A stretch of DNA of 64,000 bases. It comes from Euglena gracilis (lineage: Eukaryota > Euglenida > Euglenophyceae > Euglenales). The stretch is from positions 3,323,873 through 3,387,872 of the forward strand of contig CP154956.1 in the NCBI GenBank assembly GCA_039621445.1, written 5' to 3'. The notes beneath the pieces were generated by a model, which made no database searches, had not been told where the DNA came from, and worked only from the letters and a program-made list of their open reading frames with translations. Within the stretch, counting starts at the first letter, position 1. Each line of letters starts with the position of its first letter. A program made the translations under genes and the position numbers. Below are positions 1 through 13,400 of the stretch, piece by piece.

Positions 1-56
1 GGATACTGCGCATTTGCACAGCACAACAGACACATTTTTTTTCAGAATGAAGAAAT

Positions 57-117
57 AATGATGATGATGATGATGATGATGATGACGATGACGATGACGA
101 TGATGATGATGATGATT

Positions 118-182
<65 letters not shown>

Positions 183-213
183 TATTATTAATAATAATAA
201 TAAGTAATGAGAA

Positions 214-248
<35 letters not shown>

Positions 249-252
249 AGAA
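57..252. repeat. Trinucleotide microsatellite (ATG/GAT)n, then (ATA)n and (GAA)n
   Basis: Positions 57-181 are almost pure ATG/GAT triplets with a few ACG variants. They are followed by a short ATA-rich stretch and then a GAA-rich run to about 252. The long poly-Ile and poly-Ser frames across it are artefacts of the repeat. Confidence 0.95.
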
Positions 253-3200
253 GTTGTTTTTGTGGCTGATTTGACATATGCCCCTCCTTGCCCACGATAG
301 GCCTCTGCCCACGCTGCGAAGGATGAAGCCAGGGGAGAGACCCCAGTAACCCGGTTTTTACACTTCCACCATGCTGCCCAACCCACTTTTTTTTCCCCAC
401 CACCCTTTGTTGGTACCATCTGTTTTGGCTAGCCGACACCCAGGTTGGCCAGCGCACTGGTTGGGCCATCTTTTTTGGCCGGCCCCCCATTATGCCATTT
501 GCCATTACCAACCTTTTACTGGCTTTCCATTTTGGTTGTCCTGTGTTTCTGCCCACCGCATCAGGTTTTGATTTTCCGGAATGCATCATTTTTTCTGTAA
601 ATGCATCCCATCACTATTGTTTTGGTTTTGAGCATCCAACAGCTTTTTTAGGTTGCAGACCCTCCCCAGGTTGACTGGTTTTCTGGAGACAGTGTCTTGT
701 TTTGGCTCCGGAACCCCCCCCCCCCGTGACTCCTGCACTGTATATGCGGGCTAAAATTTTCCTCTTTTATGGATGTGCCCATGGTGCATTTTGGATCAGC
801 CACCCCCAAGCTGGTAACTGGCTGGAAGTTCTCATTGAGTTTGTGTAAAATGCATTAGCACAAGAAAGATGTTTTTTTGAGCGAATGAATATTTTTTTTC
901 AGAGTAAAGAATGGCCCTGGGTCAGTCGAATTTCTGGGGGGGCTCCACCCTCCAGCCCTGAACCGGGTCTCCATTTGTATTTCCGCCACACCAATATGCC
1001 AAAGGTTATGGATGTGGCTGGTGCTGTAGTAACCCGTCTGGCAGTGGTGCCAGGCCATTTTCAAGCGCATTTTTCCGGGTCGGACCTCATGAAGACCCAA
1101 AACCGACCCCCTCCTCCCCTGACTGACAATTTCCAGTTGTTTTTCACAATTTATCATTTTTTTCTATTTCTGGCAGATGTACCTGAGGCTTCCCAGTTTT
1201 TTTCCCCAACCTTTTCTGGACCAAAGTGGGAACCACATTTGCTTCTGGAATGGGCTGAAATTTCAGGTGGTGGCGACCATACCATTGCTTAACACCTGTC
1301 CTACCCCCCGGGTGACTGACTGGGTTTTTTCAGAGTGACTGACTGTGTTTTTTTTTTTGGCCCAGAGCCCCCCTGGGGGGGGGGGGGTAGGCCCAAAAAT
1401 GAAAGAGTGGCTGGCCTGGCGCCGAAGGCGCCGGAAAATTTTTTGGATTTTTGCGACTTTTTGGCAAAATTTCATTGCCTCCTGAAGAGTGGCCGATCCC
1501 CGGGGGGGGGGGGGGGAAAGTGACTGGGGGGTTTTTTTGGAAAAAGTGACTGATTGGTTTTTTCAGGGTGGAAAGTGACCCCCCCCCCGGGGGGTCGCTA
1601 AGCAATGGTATGGTGGCGACCCCACCCAGGGGGGGGGGGGGGGCTTTGGAGTGCGCCGAGACCCCCTCCCCCCGGCGTTGGCCAAATTCAGCTTTTTCTG
1701 GAGTCTTTCACCCCCAAGAATGTTTTGGTTGCGTGCATTTCACTGTTCCTCATTGCTTTAAAACACAACCACATGATCACAACCCTCCATGAATCCCGTT
1801 GCAAAGTGTAGCACCAGTATGAGTAGGACCACCAGGAACCAACCCATCGCACATGGTTTGCCCCTCTGCGTTTGTCTCTCGTTGTTCCCATTTCCCAAGC
1901 AGGCTTTTGCCTGAGGGGGCGGAGAAGAAGCGCGGAAAATCAGCCATCCCAAAGTGCTCTGGGGGAAAAAAAACCGACCTTTTGTATATCATGAGACCCC
2001 ATAAATAACACGGTTGAAGTTAAAGTCAACCCTGGAAATACATTAAATAAGGGAAACATGGGGTTGCGTCAAATGGCAGCCTAATAAAAATAAAACCCCC
2101 CCCGCCATTTAGACCGGCCCCCCGTTAATACCGATTTCCCCCATTTTTACCGACCCCCCCCCTCGAAAAATCAGAAGAAATCCATTTATACTGACCCCCT
2201 CTCTTGCATCCGGTGCGCACCAAGGTAAATTACAACAAAGCACAAGGAGGTCACAATAAATAAAAAGGCCCACTTTTTGGGCGAAATGTGAATAGATGGA
2301 CTGTTGTTTATTGGGGTGACGACGAAACAGGAGAGAGGATGAATGCAAAATACCTCGTCCCTGCCCCCCCCCCCAGTCAGGCACCTTGACACATTTATAC
2401 TGACCCCCATTTATGCCGCCCCCCCCCCTGGGATTTCAAGAAATGTAAAGTGACATGCCGACCCGTCATTATAAATAAGGGGGGGTTATGCCAAAGGGCA
2501 TATTATTGTGTTTTCCGTTTTCATTTTTCGGATTTCTCGATTTTTTTTGCGTGCTTCTGGGGAAAGGCTTGCTTGTTTCTCTTTTTTTCTTTTTTTGGGC
2601 TTTTGTTGGGAAATGTTGCAAATTAGATTCTGAATTACAAACCCGATTTTCCCGTGAGGTCCAACCAAATTTTTATCATTTCCTTGCGCCGATGCAAAAC
2701 ATAACAGCATGTTTTGGGGTCTCAACATGTTCCCAATATTACCAAATTACATTACATTACAAAATTACAGGATTTTGCCTTTTGGTTGTTTAAAGCTATT
2801 TAAAATCGAATTTTCATTTTTTGTGTGGTTTTTTTGCTTTTCTTTCAGGTTCTTTATGTCTTCATTATATGTTGTTTAATTACAGGTTGTTTATGTGGTA
2901 TTACATTCCCCGGGGGGCTCGAAAGTAATTCACACCAGTTCTCAGGAGCATCCCTATTTTTTGTTGTCTTTCTTAAAAGTGGGAATATTATTAGGAATGG
3001 GGTAAGTGTTAGGATTTTAGGATTAAGGCCCAATTTCGGGCCTAAAATTCAGGTGAATTGTTTTGCCCATTTTGTGCGTTTTACAGGGGGCCAGGGCATA
3101 GCGTAAGGAAATTTGGCCCCACCCCCGGACGGAGGGGGGAGGGTCCAGCAAGCCAGCAGCTTTTTTCCCAGCCCCGGTCCCTCCCCCAACAAGTTTAATT

Positions 3201-5751
3201 TTATTTTTCAGCCCCCCAAGGGCAGCTGGACAGTAATGAATTTTTCCCTTTCGGGATGCAAAATGGGCGAAAATGGGTCGGAAAGGGGCTGGCCAGGGCA
3301 AATTTGGGTCAAAAAAATCGATTTTATTTTTGCACAATTGGCAGTATTTTTGGACATTTTCGCTATTTCGATTTTGGGGTACTTATTTTGGCCCGGTGCC
3401 ACCCCAGTTAAACCCCGGGCCCCCTTGGGGGGGGGGGGGGGGCATCAGCCAGGAGCTTTTTCAGCCAGCCCAAATCCTTTAGCCTCTGAGCTGGACCTCC
3501 CCCCGAGGGTCGTTAAAAAATGCCCTGTCGGGGACCAATCATAAGACAGGGTTGTTTGCAGGCCCTGTGTCGTGCCAGCAGGACCTCCCCTCAATTTAGT
3601 CTTCTCCCCCCCGCCACGAATGACAACCAATGTAACAATACTCAATGAAAGCCGGCGAGAATCGGCCCCAGGGGTTGGACACAAGGACGGTCCCGCTGGA
3701 CGGGGGGTCCGACCCCCCTCACCTCCCCTTGTGCCGAACCCTGATCGGCCCTGCAGGGGGTCACGACTTGAACTGAAGTCCCGTGGCTTGTTTCGGAGGG
3801 GGTCCGGGGCAGGCGGTGTTTTAGTCGGGCGCCGACCCCACCCCGGGGGGGGGGGGGCCTGCCTGGGCAGGCACTAATAGGCAATCCGCACCCCCTCTCC
3901 CCCCCGGGGTTGGTAAAAAAAACAGCCTGGTCCGGGAACGGCTGCGAGTCGCCGCGTGTCCCCCGGGCAGCGGACCACCCAGCCTACGGACAGGACCGGG
4001 GTCGGGGCCAGGGCCTGGCTGCCGCCCCCCCTCTTTGCCCGCCAACGTGCCGGCAGCCTGCCATTGCTTGGTGACGCCCCCCCCCCCACTTTGGGGTGAC
4101 TGGAACGGGAGTTTTCGCCTGGCTGGCTGGCTGGCTGGCTGGCTTGGGGGCTCTTGAGGGCCAGGACATTGGGCCAGGGTGACCAACCTGACCCGCCCCA
4201 TTCCGGAAAAAGATCCAGAATTATTTGAATTTCCCACGCAAGTTGGTTGGTTGGTCTCTTTGAAGAGGGACATTATTTAAAGCGGATAAATCTTTTCGCA
4301 TTTATCCCCTCAGCCCCCCAATAAATAAGAAGTGGTCATTTTTGGTTTTTTTTTTTACTCCCAAACAACCTTCATTTTTAGGGTTTCCAAAACATGATAG
4401 TTTTTATTTCGGCACTTCGCGCCATGTGTGAATTGATACAAATTCAGCATTGCATGGTTGTTTGTTCTCAAAAAGTCCCAAAAGGAGATCATAGTATTCA
4501 TCATTTTCATGTCTTGCTTTGATTTCAGTAATTTTCCAGGAATTTTTCATTGTCTCTGGCTCTTTTCGCTTTCAGGGGGGAGGGGCTTGTTAGAGGGGTC
4601 TGGTTTTGTATTTTTGTTCAGTCGGCCCAAGGGGTCTTATTTGGGGGGATGTCAGCAATGGTTGTACGCAGTTTGTATTGGACCTCGTTCGCTGTGTGTT
4701 TGCGTTTCTTTTTGTCCCAAGGCAGCGTGAGCTGCCAAACGCATTCACACCCCGCGCCTAAGTGCCAGCGAGCGTGTTGTATTTATACCACCGTCCCCGC
4801 AGGGGAGCATTGGCCACAGACTTCGGTTCCGTCATTCTGGCTGTTGTGACTTTTACCGCAGTTCAAGGATTGGCTTCATGTTTGCCCATGCTCCCTTCTT
4901 CCATTCCCACGGAATAAGGTTTCTGTGCCAGTATGTTGCCACGCAGTTATAAGTACTTGCTGCGTTCGCACTGACCCCCCTGCTCAAGTTTCCTTGACCC
5001 CCCCCCAGAGCTTTCCGCCATGCAGCAATGGCCTGTGGGTCGTTTGCTGACTGCTGGGCTGTGGCAATTTCTTTCATTGAGGTCGGATCGGCAAAGCACC
5101 GAGAACAAGGCAGCTTCGGCCCCTGATTGGCGATGCTGTTGGCTCGCCATACCCCCCCCACACACCGGACTGTCCAAAAGAACTCAGTGGTGCCAATAAA
5201 ATTCTTGTGGTTGTTAGCACGCCAGCACCAACTGCAGCATCAACATCAACCACGTTGCCCTCGATGACAGCGACGGCTTCCTCCTCCTTCTTGTTGTTGT
5301 TCGGTTTTTCGGGGCTGTGGGTCAATTTGGCCCCTCTTCTCAGGCATTCAGCCAGGAGGCTTGGGCTTAACGCCTCCTCCCCAATGGCTGTCGAAATTTT
5401 GGTCCAAAGGCCATGACAGTCGTTGTTTTTGGGGCATTCTGGCGGTAAAAAAAAAACTAACAAAATCAGCCAAATAATAGCATCACATGTAAAAAAAAAA
5501 CGTAACACAACACGAGCATATTAAAAGGCCTCATTTCCACCTGCCGCACAGCGCTGGAGGAAGTTTTCCCAGTCGGGGGACGCCGACGGGAGGGGGTCCA
5601 GCTCCTCACTTTTCTTCCCCAGTGTCTAGCAAAATGGAAAACCAGTCGACCCCTCCCAGGTCTATAGGCAAAAGCCTAATACCAAGCCATCAATACAGGG
5701 GCTGAAGAGTTTTTCCAAGAAAAAATCTCCGAACCCATGCATGATTGATCA
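253..5751. other. Non-coding, homopolymer-rich region
   Basis: I see no supportable gene here. All frames are short (under about 150 codons), compositionally biased and overlap on both strands. Runs of 8-16 C or G and 7-12 T are frequent (for example near 718, 1375, 1500, 1570, 3420 and 3840). A short (GGCT)n tract lies near 4,119-4,145. No protein motif, tRNA or transposon terminus was recognised. Confidence 0.7.
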
Positions 5752-6057
<306 letters not shown>

Positions 6058-6827
6058 GTTTCCTGTGTGGTGCAAGACGAGCTGGGACTTTTTTACTTTT
6101 GCATGCCAAAGAGGGCAGCTCCGATTTAGAGCACATTTCCCATTGCAAATGGGAATCAAATAGGACAGGCACCTCAATCCTTTTTGATTCTCATTTGCAG
6201 TTGGGCTATGTGCTCAAAGTTTTTTTATTTTTGAGCTCCCTCTCCTGAGCTGGTCTTTATTCAATACTTTGCGCAATGTTTGTGTGGCTGTGTGAGTGTG
6301 GGTGTGGGTGTGGGTGTGGGTGTGTTCATGTGCATCTGTTTTTGAATTTCCGAAAACCTGCCTTCAAGCTTTCCCAGTACGTCAGGATTGGAGGACGATT
6401 CGCACAGGAATTGAATAGACCTCGGGGTCAAAAAACGAAGAGCATTTGAACAAACCTTTTCCCCTCGTTATGGGAAAGATGTTGCCAGCTGGCCCGCCAG
6501 AGGCCTGTCCCCTCCCTCTCGAGCCATTTTTGTCTATTTTACCAACTCTCAGCTCTCTGGCTGCTGCTGCGCCCCTGGGTGGTCACCTCAACCTGTGCCA
6601 GCAGTCAATTTTTTTTGGTTTTCCATTTTGGCAAAAGTTGCGTCAACCCCCCCCCTGATGTTCCCCCTGAGATTTCCTCTGTCGTGTTCTGGCTAGGACT
6701 CTCACCGAATTCGGGGGAACATTTCGAGGATTTCTGGTGTCGAAAGTATATAATGCAAGCTTGAAAATTGCCGATCGTAGTTCCCCCCTCCGAGCTTTAT
6801 TATTTACGTTTCATTTTATTTCGTCTA
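6058..6827. other. Non-coding spacer
   Basis: No gene seen. It contains a short (GGGTGT)n tract at about 6,286-6,325. Two partly similar blocks near 6,130-6,215 share a CATTTGCA..GGG core and the words caaatgggaatcaaat / ttgattctcatttgca, giving a weak local inverted similarity. Confidence 0.5.
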
Positions 6828-7055
6828 CGACGTCTGATTTGACGTCTGACTTCTTGACGCCAAGTCAAGAAGTCTGACTCAACTTCTTAGTCAAGTCTGA
6901 CGTGACTTCTTAGTCAAGTCAGACTTGACTAAGAAGTCAAGTCAGACTTGACTAAGAAGTCAAGTCAGACTTGACTAAGAAGTCAAGTCAGACTTGACTA
7001 AGAAGTTAAGTCTGATTTGACTACGAAGTGACTTCTTAGTCAAGTCAGAAGTCTC
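6828..7055. repeat. Palindromic minisatellite (23-bp unit)
   Basis: A roughly 23-bp unit (agtcaagtca / gacttgacta / aga) is repeated in tandem. Each unit contains a near-perfect palindrome, AGTCAAGTC-A-GACTTGACT. Flanking copies are inverted, so the whole 230-bp block can fold into alternative hairpins. No coding potential. Confidence 0.9.
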
Positions 7056-7426
7056 AGGTTCCGTTTTTGAGTGCTCACGTCATTTACAGAGGTGCAGCGG
7101 GTCCACCTCCGCCGTTATTTTATGCTTCCTCGTTGCCTCCGAGGTTGCCATCTCCAATAGTTTGCCTCCCTAGTTGGCTAGCCCAGTGATGCATCGTCGG
7201 GAGATGGTTGTATATTGAAGCATTTCCAGGAAGCGACTTCTTCGAAACATTGTGTTTGTTGAAGTGCATATATGTTTTTTTTGTTCTGGAGAGAGAGTTA
7301 AAAAACGATGTTGAACGATGGTCGCAAAAAAATATATTTCCTTGGCACGAGACAAGATGCTCCAGAAGCAGTCCATTTTGGGTTGATGACATCTTAGCTG
7401 CCATTATCAACACTCCTTGCTTGCTA
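7056..7426. other. Spacer without recognised gene
   Basis: A 155-codon minus frame and a 73-codon plus frame overlap here, but the minus frame is mostly an extension of the adjacent poly-Asn/Asp repeat. No domain was recognised. Confidence 0.4.
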
Positions 7427-7585
7427 TAGTTGTTGTTGTTGTCGTCGTCGTCGTCGTCGTCGTTGTTGTTGTTGTTGTCGTCGTCGTTGTTGTTGTTGTT
7501 GTTGTTGTTGTCGTCGTCGTTGTTGTTGTTGTTGTTGTTGTCGTTATGATTATCATCATCATTTGTTATATATATATATATATAC
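7427..7585. repeat. (GTT/GTC)n microsatellite followed by (AT)n
   Basis: Alternating blocks of GTT and GTC triplets from 7,427 to about 7,545, then ATC repeats and an (AT)n run at about 7,567-7,583. It gives the poly-Val frame on plus and the poly-Asn/Asp frame on minus. Confidence 0.95.
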
Positions 7586-9445
7586 ATACAAAATTAATCA
7601 ACAAATAAATCAAATGTCAAAATGTCAATCAAATAAAATACAATTAATCAACAATAATTAGCCGTCCCAATCAAATGTGCTCATGAAATGGAAAACCACC
7701 GTTCAAAAAGTTTCGAAAAAGAAGACCTGAAGCAAGCACTGAAGCTTTGAAAATCAACATGAATGGTACCTTCACGTTTAGTCTAAGCAAATCGTCCCTC
7801 CAGGTCAACAAAAACAAACTTGGAAAACATTCACTCCTCTGCAAAGCTGCCGTTTAATAGGGTGAAAGTATCAAAGACACCAGGCAACTGCAGAGGGACC
7901 AGAGACAAAACATGACATGGCGACCAACTACAAAAAAGTTTTCCAGGGCAAAATATTTTATGCAAAAAAATGCAAATTTCGGAAAAACCTGATTATGCAA
8001 AAAAAATGCAAATTATGCAAGTTGCGTACCCCCCCCGGTGCTAAATCTGCGAAACATGCGCAAAATATGCAGTCCGCATATTTCCCCCCATGGATTGTTT
8101 CATTGGTGCTTCGGAAAGAGATGACGATGCAAAAAACTATTTTGGCGTCCACAAGAGAACCACAAAAAATTTTGGTGTCCCCCGGCGAACCACAAAACTA
8201 CAACCTTGGTGTACCACACCACCACAAATGAATGTCTGGGCTGGGGCGGCCGGGGCAAAAACCACAGTGACAAAGGGCCCCCGGGGCTTTGTTTTAGGTT
8301 ATCAGCAACTTTGCGTTCATTTCCGCTGCTTGTGAATCATTGACAGGTACACCAGCATTGTCACATGTTTACGGATTTCAGGCAGCAAAACTCTGTTGTA
8401 CTCCAGCCTTTTTCTCAGGGATTTTATGCAAGTTGCATTTTTTTGCATTTTTTTTGCACTTTTTTTTGCATTTTTTTTGCATTTTTTTGGCTCGCATAAT
8501 TTGAAGGGCCAAGTTGCATATTCCCCCCCCCCTGTTTAGCACATATATTGTATTTTTTTTACCAAAAAGTGCATATTTTGCATTCAGTGCATATTTCGAG
8601 GTTTCGAGTTTTCCACAGCATATTTGCCCATATTTTGACTGCATATTTTTTGGTCAATTTGGGCCGTTACATATAATTTTAGACCTTTCCTTCCTATTAG
8701 GGTAATTTTGTGCTTTTACGTTGCCGCTGGCCTCTTGTACACATTTATTGGTAAGAGAATTTGCCACGCTTTAGAAACAATTCAATTGGTATGCATCAAC
8801 AATTATTTCCTTGCTTTTTTTATTTTTATTTTTTTTTCTGTTTTTTTGCCTTTTTTTTGTTAAAAAAAAAGACACAGTGGAATCCAGTTGAGCTTGAAGA
8901 GGAGCCTCCAAGTGTGGACTCAAAGCCTGCTAAGCTGTTTTTTTTTGTGTAGTTTTGTGCATAACTTTCTTTAAAGAACCCCAAGCAAAGCTTCTTTACC
9001 ATGTCGAAAAGGAAATCAACAAAAGTTTCGATCCGCATGGCAAAATGGACGAGATTAGTTCAATTACCCTCATCCCCCCCCCTCAAATTCCCCCCCAAAG
9101 TGGCCAAAATTTTTTACGAACATTTTGGTTTACCCCCTTCAAAGTGACTAATTTCTTTCGGCATCAAAGGTGCCGAAGGCCAAAATTTGACGCCGTCCCC
9201 AAATTAAAGTGTCTTAAGATCATTCCGCTTTTAGTTATTGTTTTACGATCGAGTTTTGTGCACACCAAAAGATTTTTTGTGGTTTATTTGCGGACACCCA
9301 GAAATAGTTTCTGGTTCACACGCCTTTTGCAAACCACATTTAATGAATGTTTGCCCAGCCCCGTGGCATGGAACGAACCCGGGACCCCTACCCCCCACCC
9401 TACCACCCCCCTCCCAGATCTTTTTCCTTACCCAAACCCTATCCC
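7586..9445. other. Non-coding region with A/T-rich TGCAAAAAA blocks in inverted orientation
   Basis: No gene recognised. Around 7,955-8,100 the sequence is built from atgcaaaaaaatgcaaat-like words. Around 8,410-8,660 the complementary words (tgcatttttttgca) occur, followed by matching gcata..cccccc..tagcac segments. This looks like an imperfect, decayed inverted repeat enclosing about 300 bp. T-rich and C-rich homopolymers are common elsewhere. Confidence 0.45.
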
Positions 9446-9448
9446 TTC

Positions 9449-9488
9449 CTCATCCTAACCCTAATCCTAACCCTAAACCTATACCAAA
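9449..9488. repeat. Interstitial telomere-like CCCTAA/CCTAATC motif cluster
   Basis: Several CCTAACCCTAA-type words occur in a row (cctaaccctaatcctaaccc, then taaacc). They resemble the C-rich strand of TTAGGG/TTTAGGG telomere repeats but are short and degenerate. Confidence 0.45.
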
Positions 9489-10270
9489 CATAACGCCCAT
9501 CCGAAACCTTTGCCTCTTTATCAGGAAGAATTTTCAGTTTGTTTATCAGGATTTATTAGGATTTATTTATATTAGGAACTTCCCCCTACCCTGCCATCTT
9601 GCCCTCACCCGTGTTCCTAGTGGAACGCATGTAAATCCTAGTGGACCCCCGGGTGGGTGGTGCTAAGGTCAGCTAGTGGTAATTTTTTCAGTGTTCTTTT
9701 TATGCCTCCAAACTTGCCAAATAATGTCCATTTTGGCCATCTTTGTGTTATTTTTTGGAACAAAATCCGCCCAAAAACATTAAAACCTCACTCCCACCCC
9801 ATTTTTTTGCTCCGCGCAGCGGCGGAGCAAAAAAATTAGGGGGATCAAGCCAGAGTTTTCTTCCAAATGACCAGTCTGTGGGCCCCCTCCCCCTTGAGCA
9901 AGCCTGTTGGGGAGGCTGGCCGGGGTTGGGGGAGGGGGCGGGGGGGGCGGATCAACGGCTGTTTTGTTGTCATTTACTCACCGAATGCAGCAGTACTCAA
10001 ACTCCGCAAATCGGGGCAAGTCCGAGGAAATGGATTCATTGTCGGAGAAAGCGGAGAAGCCCCGCCATTGGCACGGCTGACGGGCGTGCTTTTTGTGTGT
10101 GGAAGCCGGCTCCTGGCCCAGCCTCCTCCCGTGTACATATCGCCCCCCCCCTTCCCTCTGAACCCCAGAGGAGGTTCCCCCGTCGGTGCGCTGCGAGGTG
10201 GGGAATGGGGCAGCAGGCAGCTTCTGTGTTGCTCCCTTCATTCCAAAAGAGGCAAATGTGCATGCACATG

Positions 10271-10272
<2 letters not shown>
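9489..10272. other. Non-coding spacer
   Basis: A 255-codon plus frame covers 9,743-10,510, but it ends in the (CA)n repeat as (TH)n and is overlapped by equally long minus frames. I see no domain and do not call a gene. Confidence 0.45.
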
Positions 10273-10349
<77 letters not shown>

Positions 10350-10350
10350 A
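10273..10350. repeat. (CA)n microsatellite
   Basis: About 35 uninterrupted CA units, followed by degenerate ACACAAC words to about 10,400. Confidence 0.95.
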
Positions 10351-10414
10351 GCACAACGCAACACAGCACACACAATACACACAACAAACACGCACGTACA
10401 CACCCCTCGCGTGT

Positions 10415-10447
10415 ACACATGTGCTCCCCCATTGGGAGCACATGTGT
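10415..10447. other. Strong hairpin: 14-bp perfect stem, 5-nt loop
   Basis: The arm ACACATGTGCTCCC (10,415-10,428) is perfectly complementary to 10,434-10,447 around the loop CCATT. It lies directly after the degenerate end of the CA repeat. No adjacent gene explains it as a terminator. Confidence 0.85.
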
Positions 10448-13400
10448 CTATGTGTCTATTCAGGAAGTGTGTGTGTGTATTGTCAAAAAAATTCCCATCC
10501 ACGAAAATGAAAGTCGTCAGATATGGACCAAACATATGCCCGGGGAATTTTGGGGGTTTTTTTGCGGATGAGATGGTCTGATATCAATTTGGACAGCATT
10601 CAGGCAATGATTGACACCGTCCTTTCTTCCGGCATGCCATTGCCATCCCATCTCTCAGCATCGTTGTCTCAGTCGGCACATTGCTGTGGCACATCGCTGC
10701 GGCTGAGTGTTGTTCCAACACACAGATGCGGGGCCTTCCCTCGCCCCCATTCCCCCCATTCCACTGTCCCAGAAAGTTCAGCCAAATGCTGTCATGCATT
10801 ATGGATGAAAAATATGGATGGAGTGCGCTGTGGTTTTGCCCCTGACCTTCAGTTGATATAAACCCCCCTTTGCAGAAGAACCAAGACCCTGTTTCATTGC
10901 CGCCAAAGTTCTGCTGAGTCCAGGTATTAAATGAGGTCGGAAATCATGGGGGAAAAAACGAAATGGTGTTTTTTGAAGTTCATCATCCAGACATCCGTTT
11001 TTCCCCAAAGTGCACCTGATTTCGGCCACATACTGCGAGTTTTATCTCCATTTTTTTGCCGATCTGCCACAAAAAAAAAAGTTTGACGGTCGAATGCACC
11101 GTCCTGCAGGGGTGGGGAGGGGGGGTGCTGTTGCTTGGATTTTGGTGGTAAACTTGAGGGGGGGGTTATTTTTGAGGAAATTTCAAAATTTCAGGTGTTT
11201 TCAGGCATTCTTTTTTCAATTTTTCATTTTCATTTTCATTTTCATTCAAAATTTTCAATTTTCAATTTCAATTTCAAGGCATTTACGGCATTTTAAGGCG
11301 TTATTTTCCAGGCAGTCAAAGGGCTGTCCGGGCATCGCATCAATGTTTTGATTTTGCATGTGTTCGAAAATAAAAAGTAAAAAGAAAAAATACATTTTTT
11401 GAGATTTGGTTGGATAGACAATGTTCCAGCGATGCCAAAAAATATTTTTCTTCCCGGAGTTTGCCTTTCTTTGCCGAGATATTGCGCTTTTCATTTTTGC
11501 TCGGATGGAGAAAATCCTGGCAGCCCAACTATTCAAGGAATTTTGAGGCATTTTCAGGCATTTTGACTAAAATATTTAAGGAGCTTTTTAAGGCATTTGC
11601 AGGTTTTTTAAGGCGCCTTAAAAAAAAATGATGCCCCCCCAAAACATCACCCTTTCAGGACCAAGGGGATTCTCTATTTTTTCCCAAGGTCCAAAGAGAA
11701 GGAGGGTGTCACACCCTGCCCCCATTGCAGAGGCAGCACAAAGCGGAAAGTTTATTTTTTTTGACAGTTTTTTCCCCAAAAAAAGTGCCCAGAGTTGCAT
11801 TTCGGGTCATTTAATTTGAGGTTAAAAGTTTGTTGCTAACGGGGGCCGAAAGTGCTTCGCTTTACATTTGTTGCCAGACAGGTGTGGCAGGTGGAGAGTC
11901 CTTCCTTTTGGGCCATTTCTCGCCAGTTTGGGTTGTTTTGGACCTTTTGTGGGTCTCAGACCACTCGTACGTGTGTTTTGGAGAGAAGAATTGCTCACGT
12001 TTTGGGAAATATTTCTTGAATTGGTGGATCAGCAATTTTTTTGTTTTTTATTTTTGTAAAAATAAAATGTATAAATAAATATGTATATTTTGTAAAAAAA
12101 ATATTTTTTGTGAAATGTATATATATTCCACAAAAAAAACATATCATATTTTTTGTGAAACTGTTTTGTTCAGTGGTCCGCCCAGGACCTTCACCTCCAA
12201 CTGTTTTTTGCGGCGCCAGGCACAAAAAAAAACAGTATTTCCCGCATTTTTTTCCTTGGTGGGGGACTAACATAGGCATGGTGTTGGGTCGGGACCATTC
12301 AGGTTGCACCATTTAAGTGGGTGGGGGGTTCCTTGACCAAAGGGGACCACAACCCAGCCCTTTGTATCGAGTACTGTGCAGATGAGCCACGTGGCAAGAA
12401 AGATAAAATCACTTGAAGTCCCTCGCCAAAGCGCACAGGTCGGGAAAATGTGTACTCAGGGATACACTCAGGGAGTGTGGTCTAGTCACCCTGCAGATTT
12501 TTTTACAACCCGGAACTGCCCCCCCATTGAACCGTAAAAATCAACCAACAGCAATATGGGAACATGGCGCGTGGATCAATTCCTCCAAAAGCACGCCTTT
12601 TTGACCACAGCGTGGTTTTCGTTTTCGGGTGGGTTTGGGAGCGTAAACCCCCTCCCAAATAATGGTAAACCCCCCGCCCAAATAACACCCCCCCCCATCC
12701 TCGGGGGGCCGATTTCGAGCGCCCAAATAACACCCCCCCCCAAATAAGACCCCCCCCCCCTGGGGCCCCAGCTCGGTGCCCAAATACCACACCGGGGGGG
12801 GGGGGGGGGGGGAAGGTGGCCACCTGTGGCGAAGGCGCTTTTTTGGTCAAAATCCATTGGGTTTGAGACATTTTGGCCCCAGTGGCCAAAGTGACCGACC
12901 CCCCTCGGGGGTTCGGTCAGCGATGGCATGGCTGGGAGAGATATCCCACCAAAGGGGGGGGGGATCGGCCCAGTGAGTTTGGGCTTAGTGCGGGCATCTG
13001 CGCAGCAGAAACACCCCAATTTCGAAAGCAGGCAAACAGACCGGAATTCCACTTGTATGACGGGCCTGGGGCCCACTGGCATGAGGTAGCCGCCCATATC
13101 CCACATTAATTCCCCCCAAAAATATGAAAAGAACACGAGTGTACAAGGGTCAAGTGTCGGGGGAGGCGGTCTCGGGGGCAGGGTGGCACTCCTGTTGCAT
13201 TCCCTCTCCATGGGGGGCCCTGTTGGCAATGATGGGCCCACCAGCGGTATAACACACATGCTGACGCCTTCACCATTTTTCTGGCCGTGAAGCCTTGATC
13301 CTCACTGGGCCCTTTTTTTTTTTCGCTAAGCGGTGCATTGCTTTCTCCTTTGCTTCTCCTTTGCTTCTCTCATTGCCTTTCTCCTTAGCGTGGTACGGAA

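Noticed and set aside
9743-10510. 255-codon plus frame as a gene
   Set aside because: The C-terminal third is the CA microsatellite, the remainder lacks any domain, and overlapping minus frames are equally long.
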